DNA of 64,000 bases. Origin: G965276765 sp965276825. GTDB taxonomy: Bacteria > Actinomycetota > Acidimicrobiia > Acidimicrobiales > Palsa-688. A program made the position numbers and the translations under genes. Below, one piece after another: positions 41,826 through 49,339 of this stretch; the stretch's first letter is position 1; every line of letters starts with the position of its first letter. The DNA lies in assembly GCA_965276825.1 (NCBI GenBank), contig OZ255630.1, positions 682,001 through 746,000 on the forward strand, given 5' to 3'. The notes under the pieces were generated by a model that was given only the letters and a program-made list of their open reading frames with translations, was not told the origin of the DNA and ran no database searches.

Positions 41826-41911
41826 ATAGGCGATGGAGTCCGCCACAACCGCCGCAAGGCTGATGACCCCTACCACTGGTGATCGAGGCTGACAGCCTCT
41901 CGTGGTAGGAG
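41826..41911 (+). ncRNA. Fluoride riboswitch (crcB motif)
   Basis: The conserved aptamer is present at 41829-41875: GGCGATGG, then CCGCC-ACAACCGCC and GGCTGATGACCCCTAC. After it CCTACCAC (41869-41876) can pair with GTGGTAGG (41902-41909), enclosing an inner GAGGCT/AGCCTC hairpin; that outer stem contains the purine-rich TAGGAG. Fluoride binding would hold CCTAC in the aptamer and free the ribosome site, turning crcB on. Directly upstream of crcB. Confidence 0.95.
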
Positions 41912-42465
41912 CCCCCCAAGTCTCGCGATTCCAACCAACCTCGTCCGCGGCCGAAGGCCGGAGCGATACGCCGTCAACCGCCGGGCGGGTCCCGGCCGGA
42001 CGCGCACGTCCGCTGCATCTGACGCCCGCGGCGATCGCCCAGGTCATGCTCGGTGGCGTCGTCGGCGCCGCGGCCCGCGAAGCGCTCGAACAGGCGCTGC
42101 CCGCCGGGAATGGGTTTCCCGCGGCGACCCTGGTGGTGAACGTCACCGGGGCGTTCCTGCTCGGCGTGATCCTCGAAGTGCTCGTCCGCGCCGGTGACGA
42201 CACCGGCCGGCGTCGCCGGGGCCGTCTCGTCGCGGGAACCGGGTTCATGGGTGCGTACACCACCTACAGCACCTTCGCCGTCGAAGCCGACGAGCTCGTC
42301 GGTCACGGCCACACCCTTCTCGCGGTCGTCTATGTGGCCGTGACCGTCATCGGCGGTCTCGTCGCCGCCGGAGCCGGCGTCACCCTCGCCGCTGCCCTCG
42401 CCCGCCAGCGCCGCGTCGAAGCGCTCCCCGTCGACCCCGACGTCGACCGGGAACACCCCGTGTGA
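41902..42465 (+). CDS. crcB: Fluoride channel CrcB/Fluc
   Basis: Small four-helix membrane protein that exports fluoride as a dual-topology dimer. Landmarks: GGVVGAAAREAL, the NVTGAFLLG helix with its Asn, and the sodium/phenylalanine-box region GFMGAYTTYSTFAVE. The core begins about residue 45, so the first 40 residues from GTG 41902 are probably not all translated. That GTG lies inside the riboswitch stem, and no better start follows the TAGGAG site, so the true start is unresolved. Its stop overlaps the next ATG (TGATG). Confidence 0.9.
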   Translation: MVGAPQVSRFQPTSSAAEGRSDTPSTAGRVPAGRARPLHLTPAAIAQVMLGGVVGAAAREALEQALPAGNGFPAATLVVNVTGAFLLGVILEVLVRAGDDTGRRRRGRLVAGTGFMGAYTTYSTFAVEADELVGHGHTLLAVVYVAVTVIGGLVAAGAGVTLAAALARQRRVEALPVDPDVDREHPV

Positions 42466-42608
42466 TGAACCTCACCGACATCGTCTCGGTCGGCCTCGCC
42501 GGAAGCATCGGCGCCGCCGCTCGCTTCGTGCTCGACGGCACCGTCTCGCCGTCTGACCTGCACCCAGGGCCGCCGCAGATCAGCCGTACGGCGCCCTCGA
42601 GCCGGTGA
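42465..42608 (+). pseudogene. Second crcB, truncated after about 27 codons
   Basis: Begins MNLTDIVSVGLAGSIGAAAR, a typical Fluc first helix, coupled to crcB. After LDGT the sequence is unrelated and stops at 42608. Actinobacteria often have two crcB genes in tandem that form a heterodimer, so loss of this partner would leave only one subunit. Confidence 0.75.
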
Positions 42609-42776
42609 GCCGTGTGTGGACTCTTGTCGCGGTCGGAAGCCGGTCACGGTCCAGTCAGCAGGCCCTGTTCGCGGCACACGGTCCGCTCCCGACCACGTGG
42701 TGGTCCCGGGGTCACGGCGGCGCATGTCCTGTCCCACCAGGGCGGCAGCTCGGCGGCGTCGCCGGTGGGGGCGGGG

Positions 42777-43541
42777 TCACCCGCCGAGGTGCTTGGCGAC
42801 GAGGGCGATGCCCTGACCCCACGAGGTGAGGGTGCTTCCGGGCAGGTAGGTCTTGCCGTTGGCGCCGTGGTCGACCATGGGCGCGGCGACGTAGCGCTCG
42901 ACGCCGTGGGGGTCGATGAAGTAGACGATCGACGTGTGGAGGATGTCGGCGTTGGGATTCGGTGCCTGGACCTGGATGTTGTACGCAGTCCAGGCGGCTT
43001 TGAGCTTGGGGATCGGCCCGGTGAAGAAGTGCCAGGTCGGGATGCTCGTCAGGTTGTGCTCTTCGGAGAAGGTGAGCATGGACTGGACGCTCGGGTAGTG
43101 CTGGTTGACGTTGAGGGCGGCGAAGACGACGTGGGACGCTGAGCGGCCGAGGTCGTGGTAGGCGTCGATGAACTCTTGGGACACGAGTGGGCAGATGTCG
43201 ACGCAGTGGGGGTCCATGGCTTCGAGGACGACGACCTTCCCCCGGAAGGCGGACAGCGGAAGAGTCTGGCCGTCCTGATCGGTGAGGACGAAGCCGGGTG
43301 CCGTCTTGGTCGGAACCGGGGACAGGCCCATGAGGTCGGCGAGGCTGGTCGACACGGCGGACGGCAGGCCGGAGGGTCGCAGCGCACTCGCCGTCGACTG
43401 GCGGGGGGGCTGATGTCTCCCAAGGGTGAAGCCGAGCCCGATGCCGACCACGAGCAGTGCGGCGACGCCGCCCGCCAGGGGCAGGAGCCGTCGTCGACGG
43501 CCAGACCCTCCCGCGCGTGCTCCGGTCGGTGCGTTCGCCAT
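42777..43541 (-). CDS. SCO1/SenC-like thioredoxin-fold protein
   Basis: A 254-residue membrane-anchored protein. One N-terminal helix (LLPLAGGVAALLVVGIGLGF) exports the domain. The CxxxC motif (DPHCVDICPL) and the later His (ADILHTSIVYFID) are the copper-ligand set of SCO proteins, which deliver copper to cytochrome oxidase or act as redox sensors. The sequence between them is more divergent than in classical SCO1. It lies within a metal-related zone. Confidence 0.82.
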   Translation of the reverse strand: MANAPTGARAGGSGRRRRLLPLAGGVAALLVVGIGLGFTLGRHQPPRQSTASALRPSGLPSAVSTSLADLMGLSPVPTKTAPGFVLTDQDGQTLPLSAFRGKVVVLEAMDPHCVDICPLVSQEFIDAYHDLGRSASHVVFAALNVNQHYPSVQSMLTFSEEHNLTSIPTWHFFTGPIPKLKAAWTAYNIQVQAPNPNADILHTSIVYFIDPHGVERYVAAPMVDHGANGKTYLPGSTLTSWGQGIALVAKHLGG

Positions 43542-43640
43542 GCCATCCTCTCCTGGCGTCGGCGTTCTCGGGCCGCCGCGCAGGGGAAGCTAGCGGTTGC
43601 AACAGCACGGCGCGGCGCAGGGGAGCGCGTGGGTTTCGAC

Positions 43641-43678
43641 CGTCTCGCCATCGCCGCCCGGGCGGCGATGGCGAGACG
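43641..43678 (-). terminator. 38-bp perfect palindrome after the Cys-rich ORF
   Basis: CGTCTCGCCATCGCCGCCC is followed directly by its exact complement, starting six bases after the stop of the cysteine-rich ORF (minus strand). It would form a 17-19-bp stem, a likely transcription terminator between this unit and the SCO1-like gene, although no T-run follows. Confidence 0.65.
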
Positions 43679-43684
43679 AGCTGA

Positions 43685-43747
43685 TCAGGCGCCGCAGCAG
43701 CAGCACGGTGAACAGGGGCACTGGCACGCACAAGTCGGGCAGGTCAT
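43685..43747 (-). CDS. Cysteine-rich micropeptide (20 residues, 9 Cys)
   Basis: ATG 43747 has a strong AGGAGGT eight bases upstream and overlaps the stop of the merR remnant (ATGA). The peptide starts MTCPTCACQCPC and ends with SPCCCCGA, so Cys makes up 45 percent. Such spacing (CxC, CxxC, CCCC) suggests soft-metal binding like a minimal metallothionein. The coupling to a MerR-type metal sensor and a terminator just after it support a real gene. Function is inferred only. Confidence 0.6.
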   Translation of the reverse strand: MTCPTCACQCPCSPCCCCGA

Positions 43748-44025
43748 GAGATTTCACCTCCTCTCTTGGCCGAGGCGAAGCAGGACGACCATGCGTCGAC
43801 CGGCAAGCCACGGCACGCATTGCTCTTCTGCTCCAAGCGGCGAAGGCTGTCCCGGAGCGCCCGGAGCCGTTCGATGTCGTCGTCGACCTCAGCGATGCGG
43901 TGCTTCACCAGTTGGGAGGTGTGGCCGCAGGGTAGCCCCCCGAGGTTCGCCCGGCCGTGGAGATCAACCCCGACCGCTCGTAGTAGCGCAGCGTGTCCGG
44001 TCGAACCCCCAGTTCTGCTGGGCTT
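43744..44025 (-). pseudogene. MerR-family metal regulator with an internal deletion
   Basis: The HTH region (ELGVRPDTLRYYERSGLI, then AGRTSGGY) is in one frame. It is joined without the middle helices to the C-terminal dimerisation and metal-binding part in another frame (PCGHTSQLVKHRIAEVDDDI... DSLRRLEQKSNACRG, Cys in WSSCFASAK). About 50 residues are missing at the junction near 43940. The C-terminal half carries several Cys/His typical of metal-responsive MerR proteins. Confidence 0.75.
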
Positions 44026-44235
44026 TCCGACCCTCCTTGATGGCGAAGTAGACGACGGCGAGGCTGGCGGCGGGGTCGGCCCACCACCACCCAAGCGCAG
44101 CGTCCAGGCCGATGCCGAGCAGGGTGGTGACGATGAGGGCGGCGGCGGTGATGGCGATGCCCGATGGGCTGGGGGCGGGGTGATTGGTTCGGATCAGGTT
44201 GATGGCGGCGCCGACGGTCACGTAGGCGGCGCGGC
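44026..44235 (-). pseudogene. Cation transporter C-terminal remnant
   Basis: About 65 codons read as the last two membrane helices of a cation efflux protein (ITAAALIVTTLLGIGLD, then GWWWADPAASLAVVYFAIKE). No start or N-terminal part is present; it runs directly into the merR remnant. Confidence 0.65.
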
Positions 44236-44339
44236 AACAGCCGCTTCGAGGGTGTTCCAGGTCAGGGTGGCGTGTTCGAGGCGGACGGCTCGACGGACCG
44301 CTCCCGCCCTCTCCGTGGGCATCTCCGGTGCTGGCCGGG

Positions 44340-45347
44340 TCAGTGGGTGCCGGCCTCGTGGTCGAGGTGGCCGGCCGGTTCGAGTTGGAAGGTGGAGTGC
44401 TCGACATCGAAGTGGCCGATCAGGCACGCCTGGATCTCGTCGAGGATCTGAGGGGCGTGACCGTCGGAGAAGCACGAGTCGTCCACGACCACGTGGGCGG
44501 AGAGTGCGGGAAGGTCGGAGGTGACGGTCCAGGCGTGCAGGTCGTGCACGCCGGCGACGTGGCGGGTGTCGAGGAGATGGGTGCGGATGTCGTCGAGGTC
44601 GACGCCTTCGGGTGCGCCTTCGAGCAGGATGCGCCCGGAGGCCCCGAGGAGCCCCCAGGCGGCCTTGGCCATGAGGACGACCACGACCAGTGAGGCGAGG
44701 GCATCGGCGCGCTCGAAGCCGGTGGTCAGCAACACGATCGCCGCGATGACCGTTGCGACGAACCCGTAGAGGTCGGTGATGATGTGGCGGAACGAGCCTT
44801 CGACGTTGAGGCTCGACCGGTTGGCCTTCGCCAGGACGCAAGCTGCCACGACGTTGACCGCGACGCCGACCAGGGCCACGGCCAGCACGGTGAGACCGCC
44901 CACGGCGCTCGGATGGATGAGGCGTCGGACCGATTCGAACGCGATGAGCGCGGCGACGACCAGCAGGGTGACGCCGTTGCCCGCAGCGGAGAGGATCTCG
45001 GCCCTCTTGAACCCGAAGGTCCACGCCCCGACCGCTGGCCGAGCGGCGAGACGGGCCGCCCACAGCGACGCGCCCAGCGCCCCGGCATCGGTGAGCATGT
45101 GGCCGGAGTCGGCCAGCAAGACCAGGGAGTCGGAGAACGCGGCCGCGATCACCTCGGCGATCATGAACCCGACGATCAGCGCCAACGCGATGGCGAGGTA
45201 GCGGGCATCGGCATCCCCGACCACCCCGTGACCGTGGCCGTCGTGGTCGCGGTGCGCCCTCGGCCTGTCATGGCTCGACGAGCCCTGAGAGGGACGATGG
45301 TCGTGACGCTCGCCAGCAACGGGGGGCTCGGTGCCGTCGGTGCTCAT
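44340..45347 (-). CDS. Cation diffusion facilitator (Zn/Cd/Co exporter)
   Basis: A 335-residue CDF protein of the CzcD/ZitB group. A His-rich N-terminus (HDHRPSQGSSSHDRPRAHRD) precedes six membrane helices. Metal-site motifs are DSGHMLTDAGAL in helix 2 and FRHIITDLYGF in helix 5, followed by a cytoplasmic domain with VHDLHAWTVTSD and Cys/His residues. It exchanges divalent metal for protons. It is the second gene of an operon with arsR, overlapping by ATGA. Confidence 0.93.
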   Translation of the reverse strand: MSTDGTEPPVAGERHDHRPSQGSSSHDRPRAHRDHDGHGHGVVGDADARYLAIALALIVGFMIAEVIAAAFSDSLVLLADSGHMLTDAGALGASLWAARLAARPAVGAWTFGFKRAEILSAAGNGVTLLVVAALIAFESVRRLIHPSAVGGLTVLAVALVGVAVNVVAACVLAKANRSSLNVEGSFRHIITDLYGFVATVIAAIVLLTTGFERADALASLVVVVLMAKAAWGLLGASGRILLEGAPEGVDLDDIRTHLLDTRHVAGVHDLHAWTVTSDLPALSAHVVVDDSCFSDGHAPQILDEIQACLIGHFDVEHSTFQLEPAGHLDHEAGTH

Positions 45348-45781
45348 CGCTCAGGTTGCCCTTCAGTGTCGACGCGGACGGCGGTGGTGTGCCCGGTGTG
45401 AGCCAGACCGACGTCGAGGAGCATCCGCACGTGGCCGTCAGCCAGGCGGTAGTAGGCCATACGTCCCCGCCGACTCACCGTCACGACTCGGTGAGCCCGC
45501 AAGAGCCGGAGGGCATGGCTGACCGCGCTCTCACTCATCGTCGTGGTCGCGGCGAGATCGCACACGCACAGCTCCCCGCCCTCCAACAGGGCGATGAGGA
45601 GTCGGAGCCGCCCCCGGTCACCGAGAAGGGAAAACACGTCGACCAGATCAGACACATCCGCCTCGGCTGGCAACGCGGCGACAACCTCAGCCACCTTGGC
45701 GCCATCGACCACCCGAACACCGCAGGCGTCCAAGCTCGAAATCGGCTGTTGACCCACGCCACCCTCGATATCTGAACGCAC
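45344..45781 (-). CDS. ArsR/SmtB-family metal-responsive repressor
   Basis: A winged-helix repressor with the alpha-3 metal motif GELCVCDLAA, then MSESAVSHALRLLRAHRVV and the wing VSRRGRMAYYRL; the C-terminal HVRMLLDVGLAHTGH supplies further His ligands. It probably senses Zn, Cd or Co and controls itself and the CDF exporter. The start is uncertain: GTG 45781 is inside the operator, ATG 45832 is upstream, and TTG 45733 gives the typical family N-terminus (DACGVRVVD). Confidence 0.88.
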   Translation of the reverse strand: MRSDIEGGVGQQPISSLDACGVRVVDGAKVAEVVAALPAEADVSDLVDVFSLLGDRGRLRLLIALLEGGELCVCDLAATTTMSESAVSHALRLLRAHRVVTVSRRGRMAYYRLADGHVRMLLDVGLAHTGHTTAVRVDTEGQPER

Positions 45782-45788
45782 CTTCAGA
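45771..45788. promoter_or_regulatory. ArsR/SmtB operator TCTGAA-N6-TTCAGA
   Basis: Perfect 6-bp arms with a 6-bp centre, containing the TGAA-N6-TTCA core of zinc/cadmium ArsR-family operators. It lies at the 5' end of arsR, as expected for autorepression of the arsR-CDF operon. Confidence 0.75.
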
Positions 45789-45921
45789 CGATACCATCGG
45801 CCGCCCCGTCCGCACTCGCGTGCGACCGCCATGACGACCCGGAGAGTCGATGACGCGCCGGCTCCGAAGAGGCGACGGCCGACCCAGAGCGATCTCTCGC
45901 TTCGCTCCACCTGTCGGTGGG

Positions 45922-46185
45922 TCAAGTAACGCTGATGAGCGCATAGATCTCCAGGGCGACGAGGACGACGGCGGTGAAGAGGCGCAGGGTGCGGATCGAT
46001 AGCACCCTCAACAGGCCGGTGCCGCTCACCACGGCGACGGCCGCCACAGCCCACAGGGCGACCAGGGCACCGACGACGACCGAAAGCGGGGAGTGACAGC
46101 GGGCCATGAGGTTGGCGGTGAGGATCTGGGTCAAGCGAAGAAGGCGACCGCCACGATGGCCTCCAACAGCCGGCGCGGGAGAAGA
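45922..46185 (-). pseudogene. TMEM165/GDT1 (UPF0016) family remnant
   Basis: The C-terminal half is readable (QILTANLMARCHSPLSVVVG, helices through VVLVALEIYALIS), while only LLPRRLLEAIVAVAFFA of the first half remains just upstream in another frame. Normal members have two related EGD-containing halves and move Mn or Ca; both conserved acidic motifs appear lost. Internal deletion. Confidence 0.65.
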
Positions 46186-46329
46186 TGGAACGACCGCAGC
46201 GCGAATGGACCCTCCGTCCGGCCACGTAGATGGTCGGATCGGAAGTTCTTGCCCGCCTGCAATAGGGCCGCCATCCGGGCACCGAATGCCAGTGGGGGAT
46301 CTGCCAGCTTTGGAGGCGGCTGGGCCAGG

Positions 46330-46831
46330 GATTCGCGGTCAGCCTCGCTCACCGGGTGGGGTGGACCGGTGGGGCGCAGAGCGCCTGTCACTCGGCGTAG
46401 CAGCCGTGTGGCGTGGTAGGCGACGACGGCGGAGACGGCGAGGGCGACGGCCGGGCCGAGCCAGTACAGGCCACTGGCGGCGAGGATGATCCCGCCGGTG
46501 ACGGCCACCCCGGCGTCGGCCGGGGTGTCGAGCAGGACGGCCGCACGTTCAGATCGCCGTCGTCATCGTCGTCGTCGGGTTCGTCGATGTCGCCGCCCAG
46601 GATGAGCGCGCCGGTGAGCATGACCGCCGCGACGATGCCGCTCACCACGAGGATCGGCAGAGCCTGCGCGGCGCCCGTGCCGGCGGTGAGCCGGTCGATC
46701 GCGCCGGCGATGACCAGCCCGCTCGAGGTGAGCAGCCAGCCGCTGTTGACCAGCGCCGCCCGCAGTGTCGCCTTCGGGTAGCCGTTCCGACGGCCCGCGG
46801 TCGGTGGCGTCAGGTGGGCGAGACGACTCAC
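46330..46831 (-). pseudogene. Cation transporter remnant, frameshifted and N-truncated
   Basis: One frame gives ATLRAALVNSGWLLTSSGLV and VAAVMLTGALILGGD with an Asp-rich loop DEPDDDDDDGDLNVR. Near 46545 it shifts to a second frame continuing AVTGGIILAASGLYWLGPA and VVAYHATRLLRRV. This is the CDF-like cation transporter layout, but the first helices with the metal site and the proper C-terminus are missing. Confidence 0.65.
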
Positions 46832-46962
46832 GAGGCCGGGCGCCCAGCGCTGGCAGTGTTCGGTCGGTGCCTCCGAGGCCCATGAGCCTCTCGGGCGCGG
46901 CGATCCGGGTTACTGGCAGCTTCCATCCCAGCCATGAGGCCGACGGGTGCGGCCTGGCCGGC

Positions 46963-48210
46963 TCAATCGGGCCGGTCCGAGGTTCGCCGGAGCAACGGCA
47001 GGAACGCGATCATGGCCAGGGCCTCGACGGTCACGGTGAAGGCGATGGCGGCGTCGATCGAAGAGCCGTAGAGGGCGCCGATGGCGGCGCTGCCGACCAG
47101 CCACGCCGCGCCGTAGACGGCGGTGAAGGTCCCGTAGCCGGTGCCCCGCTGCTCTGTAGGGACCATGTCGGCCACCGCGGCTCGCATGGTCGACTCGTGC
47201 AATCCCATCGCCGCCCCCCACACCAGCGCGCCGGCGAACACCAAGATCGGCGAGAGGGAGAACGACAGGAACGGGACCGCCGCGCTGAGCACGGGCAGCA
47301 CGAGCAGTCCGCGCAGGCCGATCCGGTCGTAGGCGCGGCCCGACACCAGCCCAGCCAATGCAGCTGCGGCCATGGCCACCGCGTACACCAACGGGATCTC
47401 GGCGGTCGGCAGGACGTGGCGCACCTGAAGATGGAACGAGAGCACGGCGAAGGTCGCATAGCCCGCCACCGACAAGGCGGTGAACACGGTGTAGTTCCAG
47501 AAGCGCCGCGAGAACCCACCCACCCCGATCCGCTGCGACCCGGCCCTCGACCGCCGGGGCGTGGCGTCGGGGTCGAACGCAGCCGGCACCGGGGCCCGAG
47601 CCCGCAGCCGGGCCAGCAGGACCACGGCGACAGCACCGGGGATAGCGAGCACGGCGAAACCGGCCCGGTAGCTGCCAGTCACCGCCAGCATCAACGCAAC
47701 CAGGAGCGGGCCGGCGATGGCGCCGGTCTGATCCAGGGCCTCGTGAACGGCGAACGCCCAGCCCCGCCCGATCGACACCCCGGCCTGGGCCAACATGGTG
47801 TCACGAGCCGGGGTGCGCACCGCTTTGCCGAAGCGCTCGGCGACGATCAACGTGACCGCCGACCACAACGGGCCGGCGACCGCCAGCAGCGGCACCGACA
47901 CGACCGTCAGGGCGTACCCGCCGATAGAGAGCGCCCAATGGCGCCCGGTGCGATCCGAGATGCGACCGGTGACCATTCGGAACACCAACGCCACCGCCTC
48001 CCCGGCCCCCGAGACCACCCCGACCACGACCGCGCTGGCCCCGAATGTCGCCAGGTACGGCCCGGTCACCGCCCGCGCGCCCTCGTAGACGAAGTCGGCC
48101 ATCATGCTCACCAACCCGAAGCCGAGCACGAACCGCAACGGCGACACCCGATTCGCAGAGCGGACCGGTAGGGGAGATCCCAGGTCAGCGGCTGCTGGGT
48201 CGGACGTCAC
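46963..48210 (-). CDS. Major facilitator superfamily exporter
   Basis: A 415-residue protein with 12 predicted membrane helices. Motif A is present between helices 2 and 3 (GRISDRTGRHWAL), with a related SGRAYDRIGLRG in the second half. It belongs to a group annotated as MFS transporters of unknown substrate. It is monocistronic; the nearby metal genes do not establish a metal substrate. Confidence 0.88.
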   Translation of the reverse strand: MTSDPAAADLGSPLPVRSANRVSPLRFVLGFGLVSMMADFVYEGARAVTGPYLATFGASAVVVGVVSGAGEAVALVFRMVTGRISDRTGRHWALSIGGYALTVVSVPLLAVAGPLWSAVTLIVAERFGKAVRTPARDTMLAQAGVSIGRGWAFAVHEALDQTGAIAGPLLVALMLAVTGSYRAGFAVLAIPGAVAVVLLARLRARAPVPAAFDPDATPRRSRAGSQRIGVGGFSRRFWNYTVFTALSVAGYATFAVLSFHLQVRHVLPTAEIPLVYAVAMAAAALAGLVSGRAYDRIGLRGLLVLPVLSAAVPFLSFSLSPILVFAGALVWGAAMGLHESTMRAAVADMVPTEQRGTGYGTFTAVYGAAWLVGSAAIGALYGSSIDAAIAFTVTVEALAMIAFLPLLRRTSDRPD

Positions 48211-48471
48211 CGGCCGAATCTAACGGTCCGGGAGGATGACCTTGAGCAAGCTCACCGTCTCGCCCGTTCCGCCTCTAGAACCGGTTCACCAATTTCGGCG
48301 TCCCACGGTCCACGATGAGCAGATGCCGTGATCGAACCAGCGGCGGGAGGCCCGGTAGGCTGTGCTCGAGGACCTCGGTGTCATCCATGGTGTGCTCCAG
48401 ACGACCGTGATCCTCCTCGTACCGAGCAAACGGAGGAGGGCTCATCGGATTTCGGGGTCCAGAAAGTCAGC

Positions 48472-49113
48472 TCAGACCTCGAGCACTCGGCACGCCATGA
48501 CCGTGAGCATCTCGCCCAGCTCATCGCCGTCGAACTCGGTGCGGTAACGGAGGACCGACTGGATCACAGCGATGCTGGCGTGCACGAGTGTCTGTGCCTG
48601 CGGTCCACTGAGGTCCGGACGGACTGCGCGCAGGACGTCCTGCCAGAGGTCGACGTAGTGGCGCTGCTTCCACCGGAGCCGGCGGTAGTCACCCGGGGGC
48701 AGGTTGCGGGCCTCCTCGACGTACACCTTGCACAAGGTCCGCTCTTCGATGGTGAAGAGGACCTGGTCGCGCACGAGCGAGACGAGCGTGGCCCGCGGAT
48801 CGTCGGACTCGCGCAACGACACCTCAGCTTCGGCGATCAGCCGGTCGACCACACGGTCGAACATCTCGACCAGGATTGCCACTTTGCTGTCGAAGTGCCG
48901 GTAGATGCCTGATCCGACGATGCCGGCGGCCTGGCCGATGTCACTCAGCTTCACGCTGACATAGCCGTGCGAGGCGATGAGGTCCGCGGCGGCGTTGAGG
49001 ATCTTCTCCTTGCGGCCCGGATCACGCGTCCGTGTGGGCCGAGGTATGGTCCCATCGGGTTGCGTAGCCAGCGTGCACCTCGCCTCTCGGAGGCCGTCGT
49101 CCGCCGACCCCAA
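48472..49113 (-). CDS. TetR/AcrR-family transcriptional regulator
   Basis: A 213-residue repressor. The HTH is ILNAAADLIASHGYVSVKLS, then DIGQAAGIVGSGIYRHFDSK; the C-terminal ligand domain resembles regulators of fatty-acid and CoA-ester genes. The annotated start is TTG 49113; the true start may be a few codons downstream, before PTRTRDPGRKEKI. It is divergent from the AtuA-like operon and may bind the CTAGTGA elements there. Confidence 0.87.
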   Translation of the reverse strand: MGSADDGLREARCTLATQPDGTIPRPTRTRDPGRKEKILNAAADLIASHGYVSVKLSDIGQAAGIVGSGIYRHFDSKVAILVEMFDRVVDRLIAEAEVSLRESDDPRATLVSLVRDQVLFTIEERTLCKVYVEEARNLPPGDYRRLRWKQRHYVDLWQDVLRAVRPDLSGPQAQTLVHASIAVIQSVLRYRTEFDGDELGEMLTVMACRVLEV

Positions 49114-49151
49114 TCGGCCGACAGTAGTACGGGCGGAAGGTCCGGACGCCT

Positions 49152-49158
49152 CTAGTGA
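49152..49158. promoter_or_regulatory. CTAGTGA element 1
   Basis: CTAGTGAAC upstream of the TetR gene. The same 7-mer is found at 49311-49317 and 59671-59677, all in regulatory gaps of the same catabolic region. Confidence 0.4.
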
Positions 49159-49278
49159 ACGGCGGTCCCGGACGCTGGATCGGAGGATATCCCCTCGGGC
49201 CGGGCGGTCGATCCGCCGAGGGGACGGGCCCTTTACAGTAGCGGAGTCGACCGCTACGCTCCCGAATTAGTAATGCTG

Positions 49279-49317
49279 GTTTCACTATGGAGGTAGAAGT
49301 GGGGGGGCTGCTAGTGA
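49279..49317. promoter_or_regulatory. GTTTCACTA and CTAGTGA pair before the AtuA operon
   Basis: GTTTCACTA (49279-49287) and CTAGTGA (49311-49317) are inverted relative to each other, separated by a G7 run, and lie 23-61 bp before the AtuA start. Candidate operator for the divergent TetR protein. Confidence 0.4.
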
Positions 49318-49339
49318 TTCGATCGTCACAGGAGGATCC

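Noticed and set aside
48284..48296. SOS box near GAACCGGTTC
   Set aside because: Actinobacterial LexA sites need GAAC-N4-GTTC; here the gap is two bases, and no DNA-damage gene follows.
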